Positions 1-6,987 of a stretch of DNA of 45,670 nucleotides are shown in pieces (the stretch's first letter is position 1; every line of letters starts with the position of its first letter). Source of the DNA: UBA287 sp034190325. Lineage in GTDB: Archaea; Thermoplasmatota; UBA186; UBA287. The notes beneath the pieces were generated by a model, which did no database searches, was not told where the DNA came from, and saw nothing but the letters and a program-made list of their open reading frames with translations. The stretch covers positions 1 through 45,670 of the forward strand of contig JAXHST010000116.1 in the NCBI GenBank assembly GCA_034190325.1. Reading direction: 5' to 3'. Made by a program: the position numbers and the translations under genes.

Positions 1-1
1 C

Positions 2-427
2 AGGCTTGCAAATGTCATAGGTGAGGGATGCCACGGAGTCATAAAGGATTTCATAGAGAAGCTGAGAAAAGATCCTAAGGCGCTGGAGATCCTTGGTGAT
101 GGGAAGCAAAAAAAATCATACCTCCACATAGATGATGCCATAGATGGAATCCTTTCAGGGCATGCAGAGAGAGAGAGCAGGGTTGAGGTATACAATCTGG
201 GCTCTGATGACTGGATAGAGGTAACAGAGATAGCTCGTATCGTAGCAGAAGTTATGAAAATAAGACCTGAGTTCAGATTTAAAGATGAGCTCAATGGAAG
301 GGGCTGGGTGGGTGATGTGAAAACGATGCTGCTGGACTGCTCTCACATTAAGGAAACGGGCTGGAGAGCAGGGGGGAGCGGGGAGGCAGTTGAGCTCACT
401 GTTAAAGAGCTATTGGGAAAAGCATGA
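2..427 (+). CDS. NAD-dependent sugar-nucleotide epimerase (GalE-like), C-terminal part, cut by the window edge
   Basis: Only the last 141 codons are present; the reading frame is open from base 2 to TGA at 425-427. The visible part has the C-terminal half typical of extended SDR UDP-sugar epimerases: a start resembling RxANVxG, then GVIKDFIEKL, LEILGDGxQxKSYLHIDD, YNLGS, and a final substrate-domain segment with a GWVGD turn. The NAD-binding GxxGxxG and the YxxxK catalytic pair would lie upstream and cannot be checked. The stop overlaps the galK ATG by 4 bp (ATGA), so the two are translationally coupled. With galK and galT following, UDP-glucose/UDP-galactose 4-epimerase is the likeliest role. 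Another UDP-sugar epimerase or dehydratase is possible from this fragment alone. Confidence 0.85.
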   Translation, partial: RLANVIGEGCHGVIKDFIEKLRKDPKALEILGDGKQKKSYLHIDDAIDGILSGHAERESRVEVYNLGSDDWIEVTEIARIVAEVMKIRPEFRFKDELNGRGWVGDVKTMLLDCSHIKETGWRAGGSGEAVELTVKELLGKA

Positions 428-1428
428 GAGTGATAGCGCCTGGCAGAGTGAACCTTCTGGGGGAGCACACAGACTATAACGGTGGTTTCGTTCTGCCATG
501 CGCTGTGAACAGAGAGATAGGAATCAATTTTGAAGATAGCGGCGAATTTGAGCTTTACTCAGAGATCTACAACGATCATGTAAAACAGGAGGATAAAATT
601 GAGGGGTGGAAGAGCTATGTTCTCGGCACAAAAAAAGAGATATCAAAGCACTATAAAACACGGGAGATAAAGGGGGAGATAAGGAGCACAATACCTGCAG
701 GCTCAGGTATGAGTTCTTCAGCGGCCTTGGAGATAGCTGTAGCTCTCGCCATAATCAAAAACAGGAGAGCTAAACCTATGAGCATAGCAAAGCTCTGCAG
801 AAGAGCTGAGCACAGATATGCTGGTGTGAAGTGCGGTATTATGGACCAGGCAAGCGTCATTCTCTCTAAGAAAAACAACCTTTTCTTTCTCGATTGCAGG
901 GAGCTGAGCTATTCCTATGCTCCATTTGATAGCATCATCGTTGTTGTCGACAGCGGCACAAAACATGAGCTCTCTGCATCCTATTATAACAGAAGGGTAT
1001 CCGAGTGCAAGAGGAGCGCAAAAATCCTCAGCACTAAAAATTTGAGGGAGGCGTGGGAAAAAAGATTAGAGCTAAGTTCTCTGGAGGGAAAGCTAAAGAA
1101 GAGAGCAGAGCACTTTTTCAGTGAGATGGACAGGGTTGTTGAAGCAGCCGATGCTTTGAGGAATAGAGATATGCATAAATTTGGAGAACTCATGAACCTT
1201 TCGCACCTTTCACTCTCACAAAAATTTGAGGTCAGCACCCCACTCATGGATAAGCTACAGATGAAACTTTCAGCGCTCTGTTATGGAGCAAAGTTAACAG
1301 GTGCAGGCTTTGGTGGCTCTATCGTTGGGATATGTGAGGAAGAGGACATAGAGAAAATAAAAGAGGCTTTTGAGGGCTTTCAGATATATTTTTTGAGAAG
1401 CACTGATGGTGCATGGTTCAGTAACTGA
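424..1428 (+). CDS. galK: Galactokinase
   Basis: A cytoplasmic GHMP-family kinase that phosphorylates galactose to galactose-1-phosphate with ATP, the first step of the Leloir pathway. The 334-residue protein has the galactokinase signature GRVNLLGEHTDYNGG (residues 7-21), the GHMP ATP-binding loop PAGSGMSSSAA (about 91-101), CGIMDQ with the presumed catalytic Asp141, and the C-terminal GHMP motif AKLTGAGFGGS. The length is slightly below the usual 350-390. ATG 424 overlaps the epimerase stop (ATGA), which fixes the start by coupling. Downstream, 26 bp separate it from a decayed galT copy; the intact galT lies 2.9 kb further on. A mevalonate or homoserine kinase is unlikely because the galactose-specific N-terminal signature is complete. 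Confidence 0.95.
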   Translation: MRVIAPGRVNLLGEHTDYNGGFVLPCAVNREIGINFEDSGEFELYSEIYNDHVKQEDKIEGWKSYVLGTKKEISKHYKTREIKGEIRSTIPAGSGMSSSAALEIAVALAIIKNRRAKPMSIAKLCRRAEHRYAGVKCGIMDQASVILSKKNNLFFLDCRELSYSYAPFDSIIVVVDSGTKHELSASYYNRRVSECKRSAKILSTKNLREAWEKRLELSSLEGKLKKRAEHFFSEMDRVVEAADALRNRDMHKFGELMNLSHLSLSQKFEVSTPLMDKLQMKLSALCYGAKLTGAGFGGSIVGICEEEDIEKIKEAFEGFQIYFLRSTDGAWFSN

Positions 1429-1454
1429 GAAATAGGGCAATAGCAATTAGTTTC

Positions 1455-1660
1455 ATGCCAAAAGAGCTGAGATTTAACCCACTTTTGAGGGAATGGGTGA
1501 TATACTCAGATAACAGGGAAGAAAGATCTCTATTTCCGCAAAAATGCCCCTTCTGTGGTCTGGACGAAGCACCCATCGCTCTTGATAAAAATACTCCTCT
1601 TTAGCTGGGGGTGAGCCAAAAGTGAGCCCTATGGGCAGGAGAGCGAAAGGAAGATGCGGT
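1455..1660 (+). pseudogene. galT: galT remnant: N-terminal part of galactose-1-phosphate uridylyltransferase, frameshifted
   Basis: From ATG 1455, 49 codons match the start of the intact galT at 4315 almost residue for residue: the PKELRFNPLL start, EWVIY, the DNREER stretch, and the zinc-binding CPFC at residues 31-34. The frame then hits TAG at 1602-1604. After a frameshift near 1600-1612 the similarity resumes (EPKVS, then G-R-A-G-C matching positions) to about 1660 and stops. The active-site HPH motif and everything after it are absent, so this copy cannot work. The four bases before the start (TTTC) are shared with the intact gene. It sits 26 bp after galK, where galT would be expected in a galE-galK-galT operon, so it probably marks the ancestral location or one arm of a duplication. 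Confidence 0.85.
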
Positions 1661-1867
1661 ATGAGGAGGATATCTATCTCTGTCGTAGCAGAAGTATTCG
1701 ACATATCTAGGTCAATGGTCTGGAGACAGCGTAAAAGAGCGCCCAGGAAGAGAATCATTCAGGGATTGCTGTTATCCAGAACAGCGATTGTTCTGAGGAA
1801 GCATGGTCTAAATAACTCAAGCGAAAGTTGGAAGTTCTTTAGAGCGAAAGAGTCAGATGAACTATGA
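1661..1867 (+). pseudogene. Fragment with a helix-turn-helix-like segment, possibly a transposase remnant
   Basis: Directly after the galT similarity ends, the open frame running to TGA at 1865-1867 encodes a segment like the N-terminal helix-turn-helix of many transposases: SISVVAEVFDISRSMVWR, followed by a basic stretch. The rest (about 40 residues) has no recognisable fold and no catalytic motif. It has no start of its own, because the frame enters from the galT remnant. This looks like debris of a mobile element or regulator inserted into galT. The family is a guess from the helix pattern only. Confidence 0.35.
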
Positions 1868-1900
1868 CAGCGGATATCAAAGGACCTTTTTCGGCCAATG

Positions 1901-1938
1901 GCAACAACTGTAGGTCTATCGAGTTGCACTGTTGTTGC
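1901..1938. repeat. Inverted repeat GCAACAAC / GTTGTTGC
   Basis: GCAACAAC at 1901-1908 is the exact reverse complement of GTTGTTGC at 1931-1938, with 22 bp between. Inside the loop CAACT (1905-1909) and AGTTG (1922-1926) can also pair. It lies about 35 bp before the TATA element of the following GH31 gene. It could be an operator, a transcription stop for the remnant upstream, or the end of an old insertion. Confidence 0.4.
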
Positions 1939-1971
1939 ATCGGGAAGTTTACTTTACACGATGATAAAGTA

Positions 1972-1979
1972 TTTATATT
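1972..1979 (+). promoter_or_regulatory. TATA box for the secreted GH31 gene
   Basis: TTTATATT is centred about 25 bp before ATG 2001. That is archaeal TATA spacing for a leaderless transcript. Confidence 0.6.
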
Positions 1980-2000
1980 CTGAGTAGCTCACTAATTACG

Positions 2001-4187
2001 ATGTGGGAAAAATTCTTTGTCGGTATGCTGATTTTTGCCATCGTAGCTCCGGTAGCCACCCCCGCGCTTGATTTCTTTGAATCTGGGGTCACAGTAAAAG
2101 AAGATGCTTCCTCAATTTTTATTCAGACAGAACTTTACTCCATCAACATAACGAAGAGCCCGTTCCAGATATCTACCTATAATGAGCTGGGTAGCCTTGT
2201 TCTAAAGAGCGAAAAAGCTGGTTTCGAGAGGAGAAGCAGACATTACCAGCTTGCAGAGGTCACAGGTTTTTCCTTCGATGAAACGAATCGCGAGGCGGAT
2301 CTGTCCATCACAACAACCTTTAATGGACACAGGGCTGTGCTCGGGATATCACTGGAGAATCGATTTTACAGGATCTGGTGGCGGGTTGACGACGGCGAGA
2401 TGAACGATTGGATAGGTGATTCCTATCTGTTATCCTCAGGTGGGCACTGGTATGGGCAGGGCGAATTGTTTCGTCAGATCTTTTCCCTGGATAAAACCTC
2501 GATCCCATCAAATACCCTGGTGGATCTCATCTGCTGGTACCTCCCTTCATTTGAACCGTTGCTGGCACCTATTATAGAGACTGTGGGAGAGCCATTTTTC
2601 AGATGGATTGCCCCGTTGATCCTGCAGTTGCCGTATCAGTATCTGCCTCTGAATTCATACATAGCTATGTTGCTCTCCTTTGCCTCTGAGCAATTGATGA
2701 CCCGGGATATGGGGATGAATGTAAACACTCCCTTCTGGTTAACTTCCAGCGGAGCAGGGATCTTTGTGCCTTCTTACGATCCAATGACATGCGCGCTCAA
2801 TGAGAGCAATGACGGGCTGTTCAGGATAGGGTTCACGGACTCTTCCAGGATGGATTACATTGTGATACCTGCACAGAGCATCAGAGAGGTGTTCGAGGAG
2901 TTCATCACTCTGGTCGGAAAACCAGATCAGCCGCCTTCTTTTTTGATGCTCGAGAGACCCATATGGACTACATGGGCTGAATACAAGAAGGATATAACCC
3001 AGGACACTGTGTTAGCATATGCCAGGTCCATAGTGGAGAATGGATTCCCACATTCCGTGATAGAGATAGACGACAGGTGGCAGGCCAATTATGGGGACCT
3101 GGACTTTGACCTGAAGAAATTCAAGGATCCTAAAATGATGGTGGATGAATTGCACGAAATGGGATTTAAAGTGACTTTGTGGGTGATTCCATTTGTCAGC
3201 ATAGATTCTGATAATTTCAGGGAAGGGATGAGAAATAGATATTTCATCAGGGATCCTGCAACCGGCCTGCCCTTCCTGGTAAACTGGTGGGCGATCGGCG
3301 GGATAGTGACCAGTCCGTCTCTCTGGGAGCTCTTCCATCTGCCCTCATCTTTGATGGGCAGCGCTCTGGTAGACCTGAGCAATCCAGATGCCGTTGATTG
3401 GTTTTACACAAACCTGCTGGAGTTGCAAGAAAAATATGGAATTGATGGGTTCAAGTTCGACGCTGGCGAGGCAAATTATTTTCCAAAAGGGGGTATGAGC
3501 TATGAAAGCATGAAGCCCTGCGAATATTCAGATGCTTGGGTAGAGCTTGCCCGCAGGTTTGAGTTATCTGAGGCCAGAACTGGCTGGCTCTCGCAGAGGC
3601 ATGGTGGGCTTGTCAGGGAATACGACAAATCCTCGAGGTGGGGGTTGGATAACGGCCTGCACGCAGTGTTAACCCAGGCCCTTACCCTCTCGATGATAGG
3701 TTATCCCTATGTTCTTCCGGACATGATCGGGGGAAATGAGTATGTGGACAGAGCTTCGAAGGAGCTTTTCATCAGATGGACCCAGCTGACAGCTTTTATG
3801 CCAGCCATGCAATTCTCAATACCTCCCTGGAGATTTGACGATGAAACGATTGAGATCTGCAGGAATTTCACAGCGTTGCATCAGGAGCTTGCCCCTTATA
3901 TCTACAGAGCGGCTCTGGAAGCAAAAGAGAGTGGCACGCCCATCCTCAGGCCTCTCTTCTTTGACTACCCAGAGGAAGAGATAACATACGGCATAGACGA
4001 TGAGTATATGTTCGGGGGAGGGCTGTTGGTTGCTCCGGTGCTTGAGGATGGTGCCAGATACAGAGAGGTCTACATCCCGCAAGGGTTGTGGAGGGATTTC
4101 TGGTCCGATGAGGAGTTCGTAGGGCCCCTCACAACGATCATCCCTGCGCCTTTAGACCAGATCCCTTTGCTCATCAGGGTTGAATGA
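2001..4187 (+). CDS. Secreted GH31 glycosidase, MYORG-like (candidate alpha-galactosidase)
   Basis: A 728-residue GH31 enzyme. A hydrophobic N-terminus (about residues 4-22, ending near ATPA) is a likely signal peptide, so it should act outside the cell. The (beta/alpha)8 barrel carries the family nucleophile in GFKFDAGE (Asp487) and an acid/base candidate in RWGLDNG (Asp550). The FDAGE nucleophile motif and the YVLPDMIGGN segment are like the MYORG/KIAA1161 branch of GH31, in which human MYORG is an alpha-galactosidase, and unlike the WNDMNEP motif of the two other GH31 genes here. An unusual hydrophobic insertion lies at about 175-240. The protein ends at IPLLIRVE, where the paralogues continue. 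Its position between a broken and an intact galT suggests it releases galactose for GalK. Codon use looks richer in G/C than the neighbours by eye, hinting at transfer. Substrate is inferred. Confidence 0.85.
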   Translation: MWEKFFVGMLIFAIVAPVATPALDFFESGVTVKEDASSIFIQTELYSINITKSPFQISTYNELGSLVLKSEKAGFERRSRHYQLAEVTGFSFDETNREADLSITTTFNGHRAVLGISLENRFYRIWWRVDDGEMNDWIGDSYLLSSGGHWYGQGELFRQIFSLDKTSIPSNTLVDLICWYLPSFEPLLAPIIETVGEPFFRWIAPLILQLPYQYLPLNSYIAMLLSFASEQLMTRDMGMNVNTPFWLTSSGAGIFVPSYDPMTCALNESNDGLFRIGFTDSSRMDYIVIPAQSIREVFEEFITLVGKPDQPPSFLMLERPIWTTWAEYKKDITQDTVLAYARSIVENGFPHSVIEIDDRWQANYGDLDFDLKKFKDPKMMVDELHEMGFKVTLWVIPFVSIDSDNFREGMRNRYFIRDPATGLPFLVNWWAIGGIVTSPSLWELFHLPSSLMGSALVDLSNPDAVDWFYTNLLELQEKYGIDGFKFDAGEANYFPKGGMSYESMKPCEYSDAWVELARRFELSEARTGWLSQRHGGLVREYDKSSRWGLDNGLHAVLTQALTLSMIGYPYVLPDMIGGNEYVDRASKELFIRWTQLTAFMPAMQFSIPPWRFDDETIEICRNFTALHQELAPYIYRAALEAKESGTPILRPLFFDYPEEEITYGIDDEYMFGGGLLVAPVLEDGARYREVYIPQGLWRDFWSDEEFVGPLTTIIPAPLDQIPLLIRVE

Positions 4188-4284
4188 TCTGTGAGCTAAC
4201 AGAACCATACGAATGATGACCATACGATGCGCCACACATCGCACCAAGGTGCAGTTCATGATGAGAATGCTTGTTTGAGTTAAC

Positions 4285-4292
4285 TATTTATG
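4285..4292 (+). promoter_or_regulatory. TATA box for galT
   Basis: TATTTATG is centred about 27 bp before GTG 4315. The intact galT therefore has its own leaderless promoter, unlike the decayed copy behind galK. Confidence 0.5.
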
Positions 4293-4314
4293 TGCAAAAC
4301 AGTATCCTTGTTTC

Positions 4315-5181
4315 GTGCCTAAAGAGCTGAGATTCAATCCCCTTTTAAAAGAGTGGGTCATATACGCGGACAACAGGGAGGAAAGGCCTCTATTTCCTCA
4401 GAAATGTCCTTTCTGCGATCTGGCAGAAGCACCCGTTGCCCTTGACAACAGGTATCCTTCTCTGGCAGAGGATGAACCAAAGGTGAGCTTGAGGGGTAGA
4501 GAGGCAGAGGGTAAATGCGAGGTGATAGTATTTTCAAAGGATCACAACACAAAGCTATCCTCTATGCCTATAAATGAGGTAAAAAAGGTGGTTGATCTCT
4601 GGAAAGAGCGCTACAGAGCTTTATCGAAAAGATACAGGACAGTGTTCATATTCGAAAATAGGGGCAAGGAGATAGGAGTTACCATGGATCATCCCCATGG
4701 GCAGATATACGCTATGGACTTCTATCCACCTGTTATAAGGCAGGAGAGGAGCGCTTACAGAGAGCACCTGCGAAAAAAGGGAAGGTGCATATTTTGCGAC
4801 ATTATAGGGCAGGAAAGCGGGGAGAAAAACAGGATCGTTATGGAGAATGATGCTTTCATTGCCTTCATACCCTACTTTGCAAGATGGAGCTTTGAAACCC
4901 ACATATACCCAAAAGAGCATGTGAGCAACATCCTTGGAGTGGACTCTCTAAAGCTGGCAGAGACTCTGGTATCGGTTCTGAAAAAAATAGAGAAGCTGGG
5001 TAGCGCTTACATCCTTTGCTTTCACCAGTCAAGAGATGATTTCCATTTTCATGCAGAGATCTATCCCCCATATGCCTCTGTCGGCAGGGTTAAATACAGG
5101 GGCGGAGTAGAGACAGGGGCTGGCACATTCATAAACTCTCTTTTTCCTGAAGAGAGCGCTGAGATTCTCAGAGATCTTTAA
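4315..5181 (+). CDS. galT: Galactose-1-phosphate uridylyltransferase
   Basis: This HIT-superfamily enzyme exchanges UMP between UDP-glucose and galactose-1-phosphate, giving glucose-1-phosphate and UDP-galactose. The 288-residue protein has zinc ligands CPFC (31-34), the active-site HPHGQ (126-130; His128 is the expected uridylylated residue), a second CxxC near 148-151, and the C-terminal HIT-like half with FHFHAEIYPP. It is shorter than bacterial GalT (about 345) but within the archaeal range. The start is GTG, supported by the TATA element 27 bp upstream and by the alignment with the ATG start of the decayed copy. It converges with the transporter gene at 5188 with only 6 bp between. Confidence 0.95.
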   Translation: MPKELRFNPLLKEWVIYADNREERPLFPQKCPFCDLAEAPVALDNRYPSLAEDEPKVSLRGREAEGKCEVIVFSKDHNTKLSSMPINEVKKVVDLWKERYRALSKRYRTVFIFENRGKEIGVTMDHPHGQIYAMDFYPPVIRQERSAYREHLRKKGRCIFCDIIGQESGEKNRIVMENDAFIAFIPYFARWSFETHIYPKEHVSNILGVDSLKLAETLVSVLKKIEKLGSAYILCFHQSRDDFHFHAEIYPPYASVGRVKYRGGVETGAGTFINSLFPEESAEILRDL

Positions 5182-5187
5182 ACAGTT

Positions 5188-6033
5188 TCACACATCTACC
5201 CCCAGAAATACCCTCACAACAGAGCCTATCAAAAATGAGAGCAGTGCAACGCCAAGGCTTATCGAAGCCATCTCTGCGAACCTTTTCTTAAAGCTAATAT
5301 CCTGCACAACAGAGACATAGAATGTGAATATGGCTATGAGCACAACTCCAACCATGAGTGTTATCCCTATAGAAGCGTAAGGGCTCACAGGAAGAAAGAA
5401 TGGGGAGATGATCAGCACTACGGTTACTATATAGGCTATGCCTGTATAGAGCGCCGCCTTTGTTGCTTTTTTCTCCGCGCCCTCTGCCCTTGTTGACAGA
5501 TACTCAGAGGCTGCCATCGATAACGCCGCAGCAATGCCTGTTATAAGCCCTGCCAGAGATATGAGCTGATTGTTGCGAAGAGCAAATGTTAATCCTGCCA
5601 GAGTTCCAGTAAGCTCAACCAGTGCATCATTCATGCCCAGCACCATCGCGCCGACATAATTTAGCCTCTCCTCATTTATAAGCTTTAAGAGCTCCACTTC
5701 ATGTTTGTTCTCATCTTCGATAAGTTTCTCTACCTGAGGGTATTTTTTCGCGAGATCCGCATATTTCTTCTGCGCATTTTTTTCTCCATTCTCCATGATC
5801 TTCAATGCAAAGGTTATTCCAAATATAAATGCCAGGATCTCATAGAATATCACCTTTGATCTCTTCTCCTTTATCTCTCTCCTGGTTACGCTCTTCCATA
5901 CACCATAGTGATTGAGCTCATCATCAGCTATCCTCTCCAAAACCTCTCTGTTCTCCTTCTCTCTCTTCGCCAGATTTTTGTAGACCATGTGCTCTGTGAT
6001 CTCATTCTCCTGCGCTTTGAGTGCTTCATCCAT
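5188..6033 (-). CDS. VIT1/CCC1-family metal transporter with N-terminal rubrerythrin-like domain
   Basis: A 281-residue inner-membrane protein. Residues 1 to about 130 form a helical ferritin/rubrerythrin-like domain with acidic/His clusters such as DELNHY and DENKHE, which could bind Fe or Mn. It is followed by the VIT1/CCC1 core with GMNDALVELTGTLAGL in the first core helix and five predicted membrane helices (two near 130-180, three near 190-281). Yeast and plant relatives move Fe2+ or Mn2+ into vacuoles; in prokaryotes such fusions are thought to export or buffer iron. Its ATG (6031-6033) overlaps the DUF1893 stop by 8 bp, so both are one transcript. The metal is inferred. Confidence 0.85.
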   Translation of the reverse strand: MDEALKAQENEITEHMVYKNLAKREKENREVLERIADDELNHYGVWKSVTRREIKEKRSKVIFYEILAFIFGITFALKIMENGEKNAQKKYADLAKKYPQVEKLIEDENKHEVELLKLINEERLNYVGAMVLGMNDALVELTGTLAGLTFALRNNQLISLAGLITGIAAALSMAASEYLSTRAEGAEKKATKAALYTGIAYIVTVVLIISPFFLPVSPYASIGITLMVGVVLIAIFTFYVSVVQDISFKKRFAEMASISLGVALLSFLIGSVVRVFLGVDV

Positions 6034-6409
6034 TTTTCATCATCCCTTTTATGATAACGTAAGCCTTTTCAGAATCTTCTACCCCCTTTAGAGCTATATC
6101 GTAGTTGCATTCTCTCATGTTTACGACCTCTTCATACTCTATTTTTATTCCTTCCCTGTTCAGATATGACAGAGCCTCTTCCGTTATCCTCGGGGTATAG
6201 AGCATGTGTGCTTTAGAGTAGCACGACAGAAGTGCTGAGGCTTTGCCAATTATCCTGTCACCTATCAGAGATCCCTCCAGATCTGCGCTATCTATAGCGT
6301 CTATGAACGGCTTAAGTCCCTTATCTTCACTCTCAAACACAACAGAGCCTTTTTTAACCGCTACAAAGCTCTTATTTTTCAATATTTTCTGCACTTTTGC
6401 AAGATCCAT
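6026..6409 (-). CDS. DUF1893 domain protein
   Basis: A 127-residue protein of the DUF1893 family, recognised by the LEGSLIGDRIIGKASALL segment, a vaKKG-type N-terminal part and the final NMRECNY. Members are small cytosolic proteins, distantly related to the cytidine-deaminase-like fold, and lack a known function. ATG 6409 is chosen because the domain begins there and a TATA element is centred 28 bp upstream; an earlier in-frame TTG at 6460 would run through that promoter. It overlaps the metal-transporter gene downstream by 8 bp, so a link to metal or redox stress is possible but unproven. Confidence 0.8.
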   Translation of the reverse strand: MDLAKVQKILKNKSFVAVKKGSVVFESEDKGLKPFIDAIDSADLEGSLIGDRIIGKASALLSCYSKAHMLYTPRITEEALSYLNREGIKIEYEEVVNMRECNYDIALKGVEDSEKAYVIIKGMMKNG

Positions 6410-6433
6410 CACTCCGTAGATGTGCCTTATACA

Positions 6434-6440
6434 ATATATA
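6434..6440 (-). promoter_or_regulatory. TATA box for the DUF1893-VIT1 operon
   Basis: On the minus strand a TATATAT run is centred about 28 bp before ATG 6409, giving a leaderless or nearly leaderless transcript. Confidence 0.6.
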
Positions 6441-6681
6441 ACAGTATCTCTGAATGGCAAAAAGAATGCGATGGAAAATTCTAAGAGAGTTGATAAGAGA
6501 TTAACTGCCGCCTCTATGCTTTGGGTAAAGCGATCTACGTCTTTATTCTTGTGCTATCCGAGTGGATCTCTTACCCTTTCTTCCAGCTTTTCCAGCCCTC
6601 TCTCCATATAGTTATCATCTATACAACGGTCTTCCAGATGCTGGCATGTTTGCTGCTATTTTATTCACAAAAGAGAAAAGC

Positions 6682-6689
6682 TTTTTAAA
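6682..6689 (+). promoter_or_regulatory. TATA box for the 92-residue protein and alpha-glucosidase
   Basis: TTTTTAAA is centred about 24 bp before ATG 6709. The 6441-6681 stretch before it holds no gene I can support. Confidence 0.45.
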
Positions 6690-6708
6690 GAGGCTTCCTA
6701 TCTCCATT

Positions 6709-6987
6709 ATGGAAGTGTGGCTCAGAGGACTTTTAGAGAACCTTATAGATATACTTGTAGAAGAAAAAATATCCGAGATAAAAAGGCAGGCAAGCTATTT
6801 TATGGTTGAGGGAACGGATAAACAGAACCTTTATCTGGGATATTTCAATGGCTATGTCTCAGGTTATGCGAATGCCGCAATAATGCTCCTGTGCAGAAGG
6901 GATCCAACAAAAGAGGAGCAGGATGAGACAAGAAATCTGATAATGAAAAGAAGTGAAGAGATCCTGAAGAGACTCGGTATACTCTGA
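6709..6987 (+). CDS. Hypothetical protein, 92 residues, coupled to alpha-glucosidase
   Basis: I do not recognise this family. ATG 6709 is preferred over an earlier in-frame start at 6562 because a TATA element lies about 24 bp before it and the earlier residues look non-coding. The protein is predicted all-helical: an amphipathic N-terminal helix, an acidic/basic stretch around EEKISEIKRQ, a central Gly/Tyr-rich segment GYFNGYVSGYANAAIM, and a charged C-terminal helix. It has no signal peptide. Its TGA overlaps the ATG of the GH31 gene (TGATG), so translation is coupled and a partner or regulator role for the alpha-glucosidase is plausible. Confidence 0.65.
   Translation: MEVWLRGLLENLIDILVEEKISEIKRQASYFMVEGTDKQNLYLGYFNGYVSGYANAAIMLLCRRDPTKEEQDETRNLIMKRSEEILKRLGIL

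Noticed and set aside
6407..6607. Minus-strand frame that runs in phase into DUF1893 with one internal TAG, suggesting pyrrolysine read-through
   Set aside because: Many genes here end in TAG (betaine-binding protein, dCMP deaminase, M18 peptidase), the extension crosses a good TATA box and there is no promoter at the right distance before ATG 6607.
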